64,000 nucleotides of DNA from contig JAVXVG010000056.1 of NCBI GenBank assembly GCA_032229975.1, positions 62,001-126,000 of the forward strand, read 5' to 3'. This DNA comes from JAIVGV01 sp032229975. GTDB lineage: Bacteria > Acidobacteriota > Blastocatellia > Pyrinomonadales > Pyrinomonadaceae. Positions within the stretch are counted from its first letter, which is position 1. Every line of letters starts with the position of its first letter. The notes under the pieces were generated by a model that saw only the letters and a program-made list of their open reading frames with translations, had not been told where the DNA came from and made no database searches. The position numbers were made by a program, and so were the translations under genes. Shown piece by piece: positions 56,875 through 64,000 of the stretch.

Positions 56875-58920
56875 ATGAGCGCGTCAACGCAGCCGACATC
56901 TCCGAGCACTAACACGGAACTCGAACAACTTTGCGTCAACACGATCCGCACGCTCGCGCTCGACGCCGTGCAGCGAGCCGAGTCGGGCCACCCCGGTTTG
57001 CCGCTCGGCATGGCTCCGTCGGCTTACGTTCTGTGGACGAAGTTTTTGCGCCATAACCCTAAGAACCCGAAATGGCAGAACCGCGACCGCTTTCTCTTGT
57101 CCGCCGGTCATGGCTCGATGCTCATCTATTCGCTGCTGCACCTGACGGGCTACGATCTGCCTCTGGAAGAGATCAAACGCTTCCGGCAGTTCGGCTCGAA
57201 GACGCCGGGTCATCCCGAAAATGTTTTGACGCACGGCGTCGAGATCACGACTGGCCCACTTGGTCAGGGCTTCGCCAACGGCGTGGGGCTCGCGATGGGC
57301 GCAGCGCATCTCGCGGCGAAATTTAACAAGGATGGATTTCCGATCATCGATCACTTCATCTACGCCATCGTCTCTGACGGCGATCTGATGGAGGGCGTCG
57401 CAAGCGAAGCCGCCTCGCTCGCGGGCCACTTGAAACTCGGCAAGATGATCTATCTCTACGACGATAACCACGTCACCATCGAGGGCTTCACCTCGCTCGC
57501 CTTCTCCGAGAACGTGCCGCAGAGATTCGAGGCTTACGGCTGGCACACTTCGACCGTCAAAGACGGAAACGATCTCGCCGCAATCGAGCAAGCGATCCGC
57601 GAAGCGCAGAGCGTCACAGATCGACCGTCGCTCATCTCCGTCAAGACGACCATCGGCTTCGGGATGCCCACGCAGGGCACGCGCAAGGCGCACAGCGATG
57701 CGCCGGGCGCGGAAGCTGTGCGCGCGACGAAGCGCGCGCTAGGTTGGGATGAGGACAAAGAATTTTTCATCCCCGAAGATGCGCTCAAACATTTTCGCGA
57801 GTCGCTTGAGCGCGGCGCGATGCAGGAACAGGAGTGGAACGAACTCGTCGAACGCTATGCACGCGCGAACGAGACCGAGGGACGCGCTTGGCAGACTTTG
57901 ATGAAGGGCGATCTGCCCGAAGGGTGGGAAGAGAAACTTCCGACCTTCGAGGGCGCGAAAGCGATGGCGACGCGCGCCGCTTCGGGCGAAGTGATCAACG
58001 CGCTCGCGCCCATCATCCCCGCGCTCGTCGGCGGCTCGGCTGACTTGGGGCCCTCTAACAACACTGACATCAAAGACGGCGGCAGCTTCGAGGCGGACAA
58101 CTACGCCGGTCGCATCTTTCACTTCGGCATACGCGAGCACGCGATGGGCGCGGCGTTGACGGGCATCAGTCTCAACGGCGGGCTCATCCCTTACGGCGGC
58201 ACGTTCATGTGCTTCGCTGATTACATGAAGCCGGCCATCCGCCTCGCGTGTCTTTCGGAAGTGCAGGTCATCTATGTCTTCACGCACGACTCCATCGGAC
58301 TCGGCGAAGATGGCCCTACGCATCAGCCCATCGAACAACTCGCGATGCTGCGCGCGATTCCACATCTCCACGTCATACGCCCCGCAGACCCTGCGGAAGT
58401 GAGCGAAGCGTGGCGCATCGCGATCCTCCGTCGCCATTCTCCGACCGCGCTCGTCCTCACGCGCCAGAAAGTGCCGACGCTTGATCGTAAAACTTACGCG
58501 CCCGCCGAAGGCTTGCGACGCGGCGCGTACACGCTCGTCGAAGCGACCGACGCGGCCAGTGCAAAGACAACGCCGCAACTCGTCATCATCGCCACCGGAT
58601 CGGAAATCTCGCTCGCGCTCGAAGCGCGTGAACAGTTGCAGCGTGAAGGCACGCCCACGCGCGTCGTCTCGATGCCCTGCTGGGAATTGTTCGAGGAGCA
58701 GGACGCTGAGTATCGCGAAGAGATTTTACCGCCTTCGATCAACGCGCGACTCAGCATCGAAGCGGGCGCGCGCATGGGTTGGGATCGCTACGTCGGCGCG
58801 CGCGGCGACTGCGTCTCGATTGATCGCTTCGGCGCATCCGCGCCCGGCGAAGTCGCGCTCAAGAACTTAGGCTTCAACGTCGAGAACGTCGTCGCACGCG
58901 CGAAGGCTCTCTTAACGTGA
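56875..58920 (+). CDS. tkt: transketolase
   Basis: 681-aa thiamine-diphosphate enzyme of the pentose phosphate pathway. N-terminal RAESGHPGLPLGMAPSAYVL, LSAGHGSMLIYSLLHLTGYD, ThDP motif SDGDLMEGVASEAASLAGHL and central FHFGIREHAMGAALTGISLN, DSIGLGEDGPTHQPIEQLAM are canonical. GAGGAG precedes the ATG. It forms an operon with the FGGY kinase and probably rpiB, making a compact non-oxidative pentose phosphate module. Confidence 0.97.
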   Translation: MSASTQPTSPSTNTELEQLCVNTIRTLALDAVQRAESGHPGLPLGMAPSAYVLWTKFLRHNPKNPKWQNRDRFLLSAGHGSMLIYSLLHLTGYDLPLEEIKRFRQFGSKTPGHPENVLTHGVEITTGPLGQGFANGVGLAMGAAHLAAKFNKDGFPIIDHFIYAIVSDGDLMEGVASEAASLAGHLKLGKMIYLYDDNHVTIEGFTSLAFSENVPQRFEAYGWHTSTVKDGNDLAAIEQAIREAQSVTDRPSLISVKTTIGFGMPTQGTRKAHSDAPGAEAVRATKRALGWDEDKEFFIPEDALKHFRESLERGAMQEQEWNELVERYARANETEGRAWQTLMKGDLPEGWEEKLPTFEGAKAMATRAASGEVINALAPIIPALVGGSADLGPSNNTDIKDGGSFEADNYAGRIFHFGIREHAMGAALTGISLNGGLIPYGGTFMCFADYMKPAIRLACLSEVQVIYVFTHDSIGLGEDGPTHQPIEQLAMLRAIPHLHVIRPADPAEVSEAWRIAILRRHSPTALVLTRQKVPTLDRKTYAPAEGLRRGAYTLVEATDAASAKTTPQLVIIATGSEISLALEAREQLQREGTPTRVVSMPCWELFEEQDAEYREEILPPSINARLSIEAGARMGWDRYVGARGDCVSIDRFGASAPGEVALKNLGFNVENVVARAKALLT

Positions 58921-58964
58921 TGACCTAATCCGGAAGATAGAACGAAGGAGCGAGGCTCAATCGT

Positions 58965-58994
58965 TTTGCTGAACGCTGATTGCTGATTGCTTCT
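58965..58994. repeat. direct stutter, GCTGATTGC word set, before rpiB
   Basis: TGCTGAACGCTGATTGCTGA then TTGCTTCTC runs directly to the rpiB start codon. No inverse arm nearby and no Shine-Dalgarno is left upstream of the ATG. Confidence 0.55.
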
Positions 58995-58995
58995 C

Positions 58996-59454
58996 ATGCG
59001 AATCGCCATTGGAGCAGATCACGGGGGCCACCCGCTTAACGAGCGTGTCATCGCGGAGCTACGCGCGGCGGGCCACGAGATCGAAGACTTCGGCACGCAC
59101 GACGGCACGCAGCCGGATGACTACCCGGACTACTCGCGACAGGTTGGCGAGGCGGTGCGCGACGGGCGCGCAGAGATCGGCATCGTCGTCTGCGGCAGCG
59201 GCGTCGGCGCGTCGGTCGCGGCGAACAAGCTGAAAGGTGTGCGTGCGGCGTTGTGCGGCGACACTTACTCGGCGCACCAATCGCGTGAGCACGACGACTG
59301 CAACGTGCTCTGCCTCGGCGCGCGCGTCGTCGGCTCGGAGTTGGCGATGGAGATCGTCCGCGCCTTCGTGGCCGCGCGCTTCACGGGTGAGGAACGTCAC
59401 TGCCGCCGCCTCGCCAAAGTCCTCGACATCGAAAGACAGGAAACGATGAAGTAG
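58996..59454 (+). CDS. rpiB: ribose 5-phosphate isomerase B
   Basis: Interconverts ribulose 5-phosphate and ribose 5-phosphate. 152 aa. MRIAIGADHGGHPLNERVIA, YPDYSRQVGEAVRDGRAEIG, the active-site loop VVCGSGVGASVAANKLKGVR and HDDCNVLCLGARVV are typical. The ATG at 58996 is chosen over a TTG three codons earlier. Its C-terminal codons (ETMK) and stop are inside a stutter element shared with the convergent lipid kinase gene. Confidence 0.95.
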   Translation: MRIAIGADHGGHPLNERVIAELRAAGHEIEDFGTHDGTQPDDYPDYSRQVGEAVRDGRAEIGIVVCGSGVGASVAANKLKGVRAALCGDTYSAHQSREHDDCNVLCLGARVVGSELAMEIVRAFVAARFTGEERHCRRLAKVLDIERQETMK

Positions 59455-59573
59455 GAACATGAATGATGAACGGAAGACAAATCATCTTCTTCGCTTCATC
59501 ACTTATCACTCGTATTTCATCGCTCCCATTTCACCGTCTTCACTTCATCATTCATCGCTCCTACTTCATCATT
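59442..59573. repeat. stuttering inverted repeat, AACGATGAAGT word set
   Basis: Left arm 59442-59478 (AACGATGAAGTAGGAACATG, AATGATGAACGGAAG); middle stutters of TTCATCACTT/ATTTCATCGCTCCC; right arm 59543-59573 (TTCATCATTCATCGCTCCTA, CTTCATCATT). It contains the rpiB stop (59452-59454) and touches the convergent lipid kinase stop (59573-59575). Confidence 0.85.
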
Positions 59574-60658
59574 TAGATCACGACTCGCAGAGCGCGTGGC
59601 ACGACGCAGAGTTCGAGCGGCGTCATGCCGCGCACGTCACCATCGGCTTCAACTGTGAGCGCGTCGGCTTTGGTCACGTGCTCGATGATGACTCGCGAGG
59701 CGCGCACGATTGAGACGCGCGGATTCGCGACGTGGCCGCCCGCGTGGATGCGCGTCATCTCGCGCGCGAGCATAGCGCGAGAGAGGCGTGACGCCGTGAC
59801 CACATCGAGCAGTCCATCGTCAATGCGCGCTGTTGGCGAGAACATCATGCCGCCACCGGCGAAGCGACTGTTAACGACTGCGATCAGATTCGTCCTTAAC
59901 TCGCGCGCGTCGCCGTCGTCAACACGCACGCGCACGCGTCTCTCTCGCCAACGCGCCAGCGCGGGCAGCGCAGCCAGCGCGAAGCGGCCCTCGCCTGATA
60001 ACCCACGCGCGAGTCTTCCCTGCGCCGCCACGCGCGCGGCCACCTCCGCGCCGATGCCGAGCGTCACGGCATTCAAACAGAAGAAGGAGCGCGTGCCGCC
60101 ATCAACCGATCCGCGCAGCACGTCCACACGTCGCGTCGTCTCTTCAGTTCGATTGATCTCTTCGACGAGTTCCGCATCTACACTTAGCTTCGAGTGCGCG
60201 TCCACTTCGGCGCGGCAGTGTGCGATGAGCCGCGCGATCCCGTGCGCGAGCGAGGCGCGGTGGCCTTCGAGAGCGCGTGCGAAGTCGTTGCCCGTGCCCG
60301 CAGGTAGGACGGCGAGCGCGGCTGCGTGGTTGATCGCGCGCACGACGACAGAGTTGCTCGCCTCTGGCCCTGACGTGCGATCAACGTCGCTCTTGATCAC
60401 ATTGCGTTCAGCTTCGTTCTCGATTGTAAAGAACCCGTTGACGACTTCGCCAAGCGTGCCATCGCCGCCGACGACGGCGAGCGTGCGATAGCCCGCCGCG
60501 AGCGCATCGCGCGCAGACGAACGTGCGTCGCCGAACTCGCGCGCTTCGTGTGCATCGAACGAGACGCCCGCGCCAAGGAGCGCGCGCCTGACCTCGATCC
60601 ACGCCGCGCGCGCACGCGCCGCCGAGTGGTTCACGATCACGAAAGTCTCCGCGTTCAT
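59573..60658 (-). CDS. diacylglycerol/sphingosine kinase-like lipid kinase (YegS/BmrU type)
   Basis: 361 aa. The kinase motif VVGGDGTLGEVVNGF is followed by AVLPAGTGNDFARALEGH and the C-terminal beta-domain (FAGGGMMFSPTARIDDGLLD). It phosphorylates a lipid, probably diacylglycerol, at the inner membrane. An insertion of about 60 residues between the two motifs is somewhat longer than usual. The ATG at 60658 (MNAETF) is chosen over one three codons upstream; neither has a clear ribosome site. Confidence 0.92.
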   Translation of the reverse strand: MNAETFVIVNHSAARARAAWIEVRRALLGAGVSFDAHEAREFGDARSSARDALAAGYRTLAVVGGDGTLGEVVNGFFTIENEAERNVIKSDVDRTSGPEASNSVVVRAINHAAALAVLPAGTGNDFARALEGHRASLAHGIARLIAHCRAEVDAHSKLSVDAELVEEINRTEETTRRVDVLRGSVDGGTRSFFCLNAVTLGIGAEVAARVAAQGRLARGLSGEGRFALAALPALARWRERRVRVRVDDGDARELRTNLIAVVNSRFAGGGMMFSPTARIDDGLLDVVTASRLSRAMLAREMTRIHAGGHVANPRVSIVRASRVIIEHVTKADALTVEADGDVRGMTPLELCVVPRALRVVI

Positions 60659-60675
60659 CGCGCACACGTTAGCGT

Positions 60676-60748
60676 GTAAATCGTGAATCGTAAATCGTAA
60701 GGTCGTGAATCGTGAACCGTAAGTCGTGAATCGTAAATCGTGAATGAT
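60676..60748. repeat. direct stutter, AATCGTGAATCGTAA word set
   Basis: About seven copies of TCGTGAATCGTAAATCGT-like words between the divergent lipid kinase and zinc-ribbon genes. It is preceded by a small palindrome ACACGTTAGCGTGT at about 60664. No inverse arm is evident. Confidence 0.7.
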
Positions 60749-60910
60749 CGCTTGACGCAGCTCTCGTTTCGCAATTCATGATCTGTCAAGCTACGCGGTT
60801 TACCTGTCGCGGCTTGTGCCTGCTTGTCACTCTCTCCGCGTGTGTGCGATGATTTACTTTTACAGAAGGAGCGCGTGGGGCGTCTCCTGCCTGATGCGGG
60901 AGGTTTGATA

Positions 60911-61648
60911 GTGAAAGCGGAGTTGAAACAGTTGATTGCTTTACAGAACGCAGACACGTGCATCCGCAAGCTAAAGGCTGAGCTGGATGCGATTCCAGAA
61001 AGGCGCGCTGAGATCGACAAAGAGTTCGACCAGCGCGCCTTTGAATTTAAGACCGCCGAGTCGCAACGCGACACCGCACGCGAAAGGCGCGCGACGCTTG
61101 AGGCGGAGCTAGGGGAGACGAAGCAGAAAGCTGAGCATTCAGACCGCGCGCTGATGGCTTCGACGAACGAGAAGGAGTACACGGCGGCCATCCGCGAGGC
61201 TGACGCGGCGCGCAAGCACGCCTCGCAGTTGGAGACGCAGATACTCGAACAGATGGAGTCGGTCGAGGGCGCGGAGAAACGCATGGCGGAGCTTGAGCCC
61301 GAAGTGGCGAAGCTCAGGCAAGAGCGCGACGAGCACGTGGCGACGTTTGAAGGACAGGTCGAGCGCGAGCGACAGGAGTTGGAAGATTGCAAGCGCGAGC
61401 GCGAGCGTCTGCTCGCGGAGTTGCCGAAGCCGATGGGCCTGATGTACGTCAGCATCAGCAAGCGCATCAGAAACGGCGTGGCGGTCGCGGAGGCGAAGAA
61501 CGGAGCGTGCACGGCCTGCTTCATGTCTCTGCGCCCGCAGGTCATGTCAATCGTCAGGCGCGGCGACGAGATCGTCACCTGCGACAACTGCAATCGCATA
61601 CTCTACTACGCGAACGCGAACGTTGAGCACGCGCAGACCGTCTCTTAA
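60911..61648 (+). CDS. coiled-coil protein with C4 zinc ribbon
   Basis: 245-aa cytosolic protein. Residues about 5-185 form a long antiparallel coiled coil (LKQLIALQNADTCIRKLKAE, ALMASTNEKEYTAAIREADA). A C4 zinc ribbon follows with Cys200, Cys203, Cys224 and Cys227 (GACTACFMSLRPQ, VTCDNCNRILYY). This matches the zf-RING_7/CT398-like family, thought to act in transcription or nucleic-acid handling; exact role unknown. The start is GTG at 60911, fixed by GGGAGG eight bases upstream. Confidence 0.9.
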   Translation: MKAELKQLIALQNADTCIRKLKAELDAIPERRAEIDKEFDQRAFEFKTAESQRDTARERRATLEAELGETKQKAEHSDRALMASTNEKEYTAAIREADAARKHASQLETQILEQMESVEGAEKRMAELEPEVAKLRQERDEHVATFEGQVERERQELEDCKRERERLLAELPKPMGLMYVSISKRIRNGVAVAEAKNGACTACFMSLRPQVMSIVRRGDEIVTCDNCNRILYYANANVEHAQTVS

Positions 61649-61755
61649 AGTCTGATCGACGACGACTGCAAGCAGGCTCGACGAGCAACGATAAAGCGAT
61701 CAAACGTCGTCCGTCGTTGTCCTAAAATCAGAGATCAATCATCGCGATAAGAACG

Positions 61756-61789
61756 AGAGCCGGACGCTGCGAGCAGTCCGGCTCTTTTC
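61756..61789 (+). terminator. intrinsic terminator after the zinc-ribbon gene
   Basis: Perfect 10-bp stem AGAGCCGGAC (61756-61765) / GTCCGGCTCT (61776-61785) followed by TTTCATTTG. The remaining gap 61649-61890 shows no gene. Confidence 0.88.
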
Positions 61790-61890
61790 ATTTGCGGCGA
61801 ATTTCCCGCCAATCTCCATCGTTTTTACGCGATTCGCGCACGGCATCGTGATTGCACAGCCTCCGTCGAGTCGAGGAGGATCAAGCGGGC

Positions 61891-63030
61891 ATGACGACGG
61901 GCGCAGAGGCGACAACTCAGACGACGGATGCGGCGACGAGGCACGCGCCTGTCGCAACTGATACTACTGTCGCTCAGAAATCTGCGAAGCCCGTGGCCGG
62001 CGCAATCGAGCGCGGCGCGCGCGCGCGCTGGTGGCGTCGGCAAGGATCGAAGTCGCGCGGCTTCTTCTATGAAGATGCGCGCAGTGGCCGCATCACGGAC
62101 GAGACATCTCTGGAGCGGATCAAGTCGCTCGCGATCCCACCGGCGTGGAAGCACGTGCGGATCGCGCCGGGCACACACTGTCGCCTGCAAGCCATCGGCA
62201 TCGATAAACTCGGTCGCGTGCAGCGCGTCTATCATCCGGCCTTCGCGGCGCGCAGGCAGCGCGAGAAGTTTGAGAAGATCATACGTTTCGGCGAATCACT
62301 CCCGACGCTTCGCAAACGAACGAACGAGGACATCGCGCGAGAGGGCCTGCCGCGCGCGCGCGTGCTCGCTGTCGTCATACGCCTCATCAACGATCTCTAC
62401 TTCCGCGTCGGCTCGGAAGAGAGCGTCAAAAAATATCGCACCTACGGCGTGACGACGTTGCGCAATCGACATCTTGAGATCAAGCGCGGTGGCCGTCTTG
62501 TCTTCGCCTTCGTCGGCAAACATCACATCGAGCATCGACGCGTCCTCGTCGATGAAGAACTCGCAACGCTCACGCGCGACATTCAAAGTCTGAGAGGCGT
62601 GCGACTCTTTCAGTTCTACGACGAAGAATTGAAGCGTCGGCGACCCGTCACGCCGCGCGACGTGAACGAGTACATTCAGGCGGCGACCTCTACAGAGTTC
62701 TCCGCCAAAGATTTTCGCACGTGGGGCGGGACGCTGCTCTGCGCCGTCGCGCTCGCGGACTTAGGCGCAACCGAGGACGAGAAGCGCGCGAAGAAGAATA
62801 TCGCGAAAGCCGTCGAGCGCGTCGCCGAACGCCTCGGCAACACGCCGACCGTCTGCCGGGCCTCCTACATCCACCCGCTCGTCATCGAGAGCTACTTGAA
62901 AGGCGTGACGCTCGAAGAGTTTCGCCCGCGCAAGGAGCGACGCATCGGGCGCGAGCAGCCCGACTATCTGCCGGAAGAGCGCGCGCTCTTGAAGATGTTG
63001 AAGGCCCAATCAAACGGAGGCGGGTCGTAA
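61891..63030 (+). CDS. DNA topoisomerase IB (poxvirus-like)
   Basis: 379-aa type IB topoisomerase that relaxes supercoils through a 3'-phosphotyrosine. Domain order is a disordered Thr/Ala-rich N-terminus, the N-terminal domain (GRVQRVYHPAFAARRQREKF), then the catalytic domain with YRTYGVTTLRNRHLEI (Arg), FVGKHHIEHR (Lys), DFRTWGGTL (Arg) and CRASYIHP with nucleophile Tyr326. AGGAGG lies 11 bases before the ATG at 61891. The enzyme occurs only in some bacteria, usually as an accessory topoisomerase. Confidence 0.94.
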   Translation: MTTGAEATTQTTDAATRHAPVATDTTVAQKSAKPVAGAIERGARARWWRRQGSKSRGFFYEDARSGRITDETSLERIKSLAIPPAWKHVRIAPGTHCRLQAIGIDKLGRVQRVYHPAFAARRQREKFEKIIRFGESLPTLRKRTNEDIAREGLPRARVLAVVIRLINDLYFRVGSEESVKKYRTYGVTTLRNRHLEIKRGGRLVFAFVGKHHIEHRRVLVDEELATLTRDIQSLRGVRLFQFYDEELKRRRPVTPRDVNEYIQAATSTEFSAKDFRTWGGTLLCAVALADLGATEDEKRAKKNIAKAVERVAERLGNTPTVCRASYIHPLVIESYLKGVTLEEFRPRKERRIGREQPDYLPEERALLKMLKAQSNGGGS

Positions 63031-63055
63031 AAAAGAGGTGTGCGTTTCTCTGACC

Positions 63056-63174
63056 ATTGATTTCTCATTCAGGTAATTGATTTCTCATTCAAGATATTCT
63101 TACTTCACACCCGAACCTACTGCCGGATCAGCTTCCGACTCCGAGATTCCAGACTCCGAGACTTCAAACTTGAG
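63056..63174. repeat. 20-bp direct repeat and GACTCCGAGA stutter
   Basis: Two adjacent 20-mers ATTGATTTCTCATTCAGGTA and ATTGATTTCTCATTCAAGAT (63056-63095), then TTCCGACTCCGAGATTCCAG and ACTCCGAGACTTC words up to the stop codon of the convergent flavin reductase (63175). Confidence 0.7.
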
Positions 63175-63876
63175 TCAGTAATTCGTCAGAATGTTTTCCG
63201 GATCGAGCCCCATCTCCCGCAAGCGGTCGCGCGTGTGTTCGATCATTTCGCGCGAGCCGCAGACGAAGGCCACGGGCGCGCTCAAGTTTGGGAGCACATG
63301 GTCGAGGAGCGACTGGACATAGCCGGTCTGACCGGCCCACTCGTAGCCGTCGGGGCGCGAGATGACCTGACGCAGCTCGACGCCCGCCGCCTGCCACCCT
63401 TCCGTCTCATCCGCGTAGCAGAAGTCTTCGGGCGTGCGCGCGCCGTAGAGGACGACGATCTGGCCGAAGCGTTCAGCGCGCGCGATGGCGTGGCGCAGCG
63501 CGGAGCGCACGGGAGCAATGCCCGTCCCCATCGCGACGAAGACGAGATCGCGCCCCGCGTGTGCATCGAGCGTGAAGCCGCGACCGAGGACTTCGGCGAG
63601 TTCCACGCGGTCGTCCTCCTTCAAGTTGTAGAAAGGGCCACCCGCGTCGCCGCTCGCGCCGCCCGTGCGCTTGATGAGAAATTCGAGCGCATCGTCTTCG
63701 GGTGCGCTGGCAATGGCGAAGTATGATTCGGCTTGACGGACGCGCAGACGGGCCACCTGCCCCGGCTCATAAACAGTTTTAGACGCGCTCTCCGGCCTCA
63801 TCTCGAACGAGCGCACGTCGCGCGCCTGTCGGCGGACGCGCGTAACCCTGAGCGTGGTTGTTCCTCTGTCCGTCAT
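63175..63876 (-). CDS. FAD-dependent NAD(P)H oxidoreductase (FNR-like)
   Basis: 233 aa with the two-domain ferredoxin-reductase fold: FAD domain (YEPGQVARLRVRQAESYFAI, ASAPEDDALEFLIKRTGG) and NAD(P) domain (FVAMGTGIAPVRSALRHAIA, VVLYGARTPEDFCY, FVCGSREMIEHTRDRLREMG). No iron-sulfur domain is fused. It may reduce flavins or pass electrons to a ferredoxin. The ATG at 63876 has GGAG upstream. Confidence 0.9.
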   Translation of the reverse strand: MTDRGTTTLRVTRVRRQARDVRSFEMRPESASKTVYEPGQVARLRVRQAESYFAIASAPEDDALEFLIKRTGGASGDAGGPFYNLKEDDRVELAEVLGRGFTLDAHAGRDLVFVAMGTGIAPVRSALRHAIARAERFGQIVVLYGARTPEDFCYADETEGWQAAGVELRQVISRPDGYEWAGQTGYVQSLLDHVLPNLSAPVAFVCGSREMIEHTRDRLREMGLDPENILTNY

Positions 63877-63901
63877 CAAAACTCCGTGGGGGTTGAATTC
63901 C

Positions 63902-63945
63902 CGTCTCTCTGCTTTCGCGATTTTCGTCTCTCTACTTTCGCGTGT
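63902..63945. repeat. tandem duplication of a 23-bp unit upstream of the flavin reductase
   Basis: CGTCTCTCTGCTTTCGCGAT + TTT is followed by CGTCTCTCTACTTTCGCGTG. It lies in the leader of the flavin reductase gene; only direct copies are seen before the window ends. Confidence 0.6.
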
Positions 63946-64000
63946 GCCGCGCAGTTTAGCGCGAAGCGTGCGGGGCTGAGAAGCAGACTGCGGCGGGCGC

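Noticed and set aside
60655..61599. A 314-codon open frame on the minus strand
   Set aside because: It is antisense to the zinc-ribbon coiled-coil gene, is Ser/Arg/Cys-rich low-complexity sequence, and has no domain; the plus-strand frame has a clear family match and ribosome site.
1..64000. Prophage, integrative element or defence island
   Set aside because: No integrase, phage structural, restriction or toxin-antitoxin genes were recognised; the content is core metabolism and envelope biogenesis.

Overview
The window reads as a chromosomal stretch of a GC-rich, diderm, mostly aerobic bacterium. The gene mix fits Acidobacteriota, most likely the Blastocatellia side: an LpxI-type lipid A pathway, two OmpH copies next to BamA, Lol export genes, a TonB receptor with an N-terminal carboxypeptidase-regulatory domain, a bacterial topoisomerase IB, and many secreted proteins. 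The taxonomic assignment is inference. I saw no phage, IS transposase, rRNA, tRNA or CRISPR array.

Layout. 1-1.7 kb: the 3' part of a sensor histidine kinase and a YjbQ protein. 1.8-9.0 kb (minus strand): a vitamin B12 unit, made of a cobalamin riboswitch, a TonB receptor, a small DUF5522 protein, BtuF, BtuD, BtuC and a PduO adenosyltransferase. 9.2-14.3 kb: DUF72, YdeI-like, YgfZ, a lipoprotein and Fe/Mn superoxide dismutase. 14.4-17.5 kb: a PuuD-type membrane domain, then three Fe-S genes (ferredoxin, A-type carrier, Mrp). 17.6-25.7 kb (plus): a molybdopterin oxidoreductase, a HEAT-cyclophilin fusion, an M1-peptidase-like protein and DUF4112. 25.8-27.5 kb (minus): PerR, peroxiredoxin and a thioredoxin-fold protein behind a Per box. 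27.6-33.2 kb: an SDR, PepA, a thioesterase and a second M1-like protein with TPRs. 33.3-47.7 kb (minus): envelope biogenesis (LpxI, LpxA, FabZ, OmpH x2, BamA, ClpC, LolD, LolC/E), a membrane glycosyltransferase candidate and a receiver-ATPase fusion. 47.9-59.5 kb (plus): DUF374 acyltransferase, M20 peptidase, Era, PrmA, RsmE, a secreted subtilase, and a sugar-phosphate run (FGGY kinase, transketolase, RpiB). 59.6-63.9 kb: a lipid kinase, a zinc-ribbon coiled-coil protein, topoisomerase IB and a flavin reductase.

The most unusual thing here is not a gene. About twenty intergenic gaps are filled with degenerate 'stuttering' repeats of short words, usually followed by the reverse complement of the same words, so that the gap can fold into a long hairpin. 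A few word sets (built on GTCTGGAGTC, GGATTGCGG, AACGATGAAGT, CAGCAGTCAGC) recur at separate loci. The arms often run into the stop codons of flanking genes and in places form the N-terminal codons of a gene (btuC, lolD). A related 21-bp tandem array fills the gap below the TonB receptor gene. I do not recognise this as a named repeat family.

The second notable point is a pair of M1-peptidase-like secreted proteins with complementary active-site losses: one keeps the zinc ligands but lacks the catalytic Glu, the other keeps that Glu but lacks all three zinc ligands.
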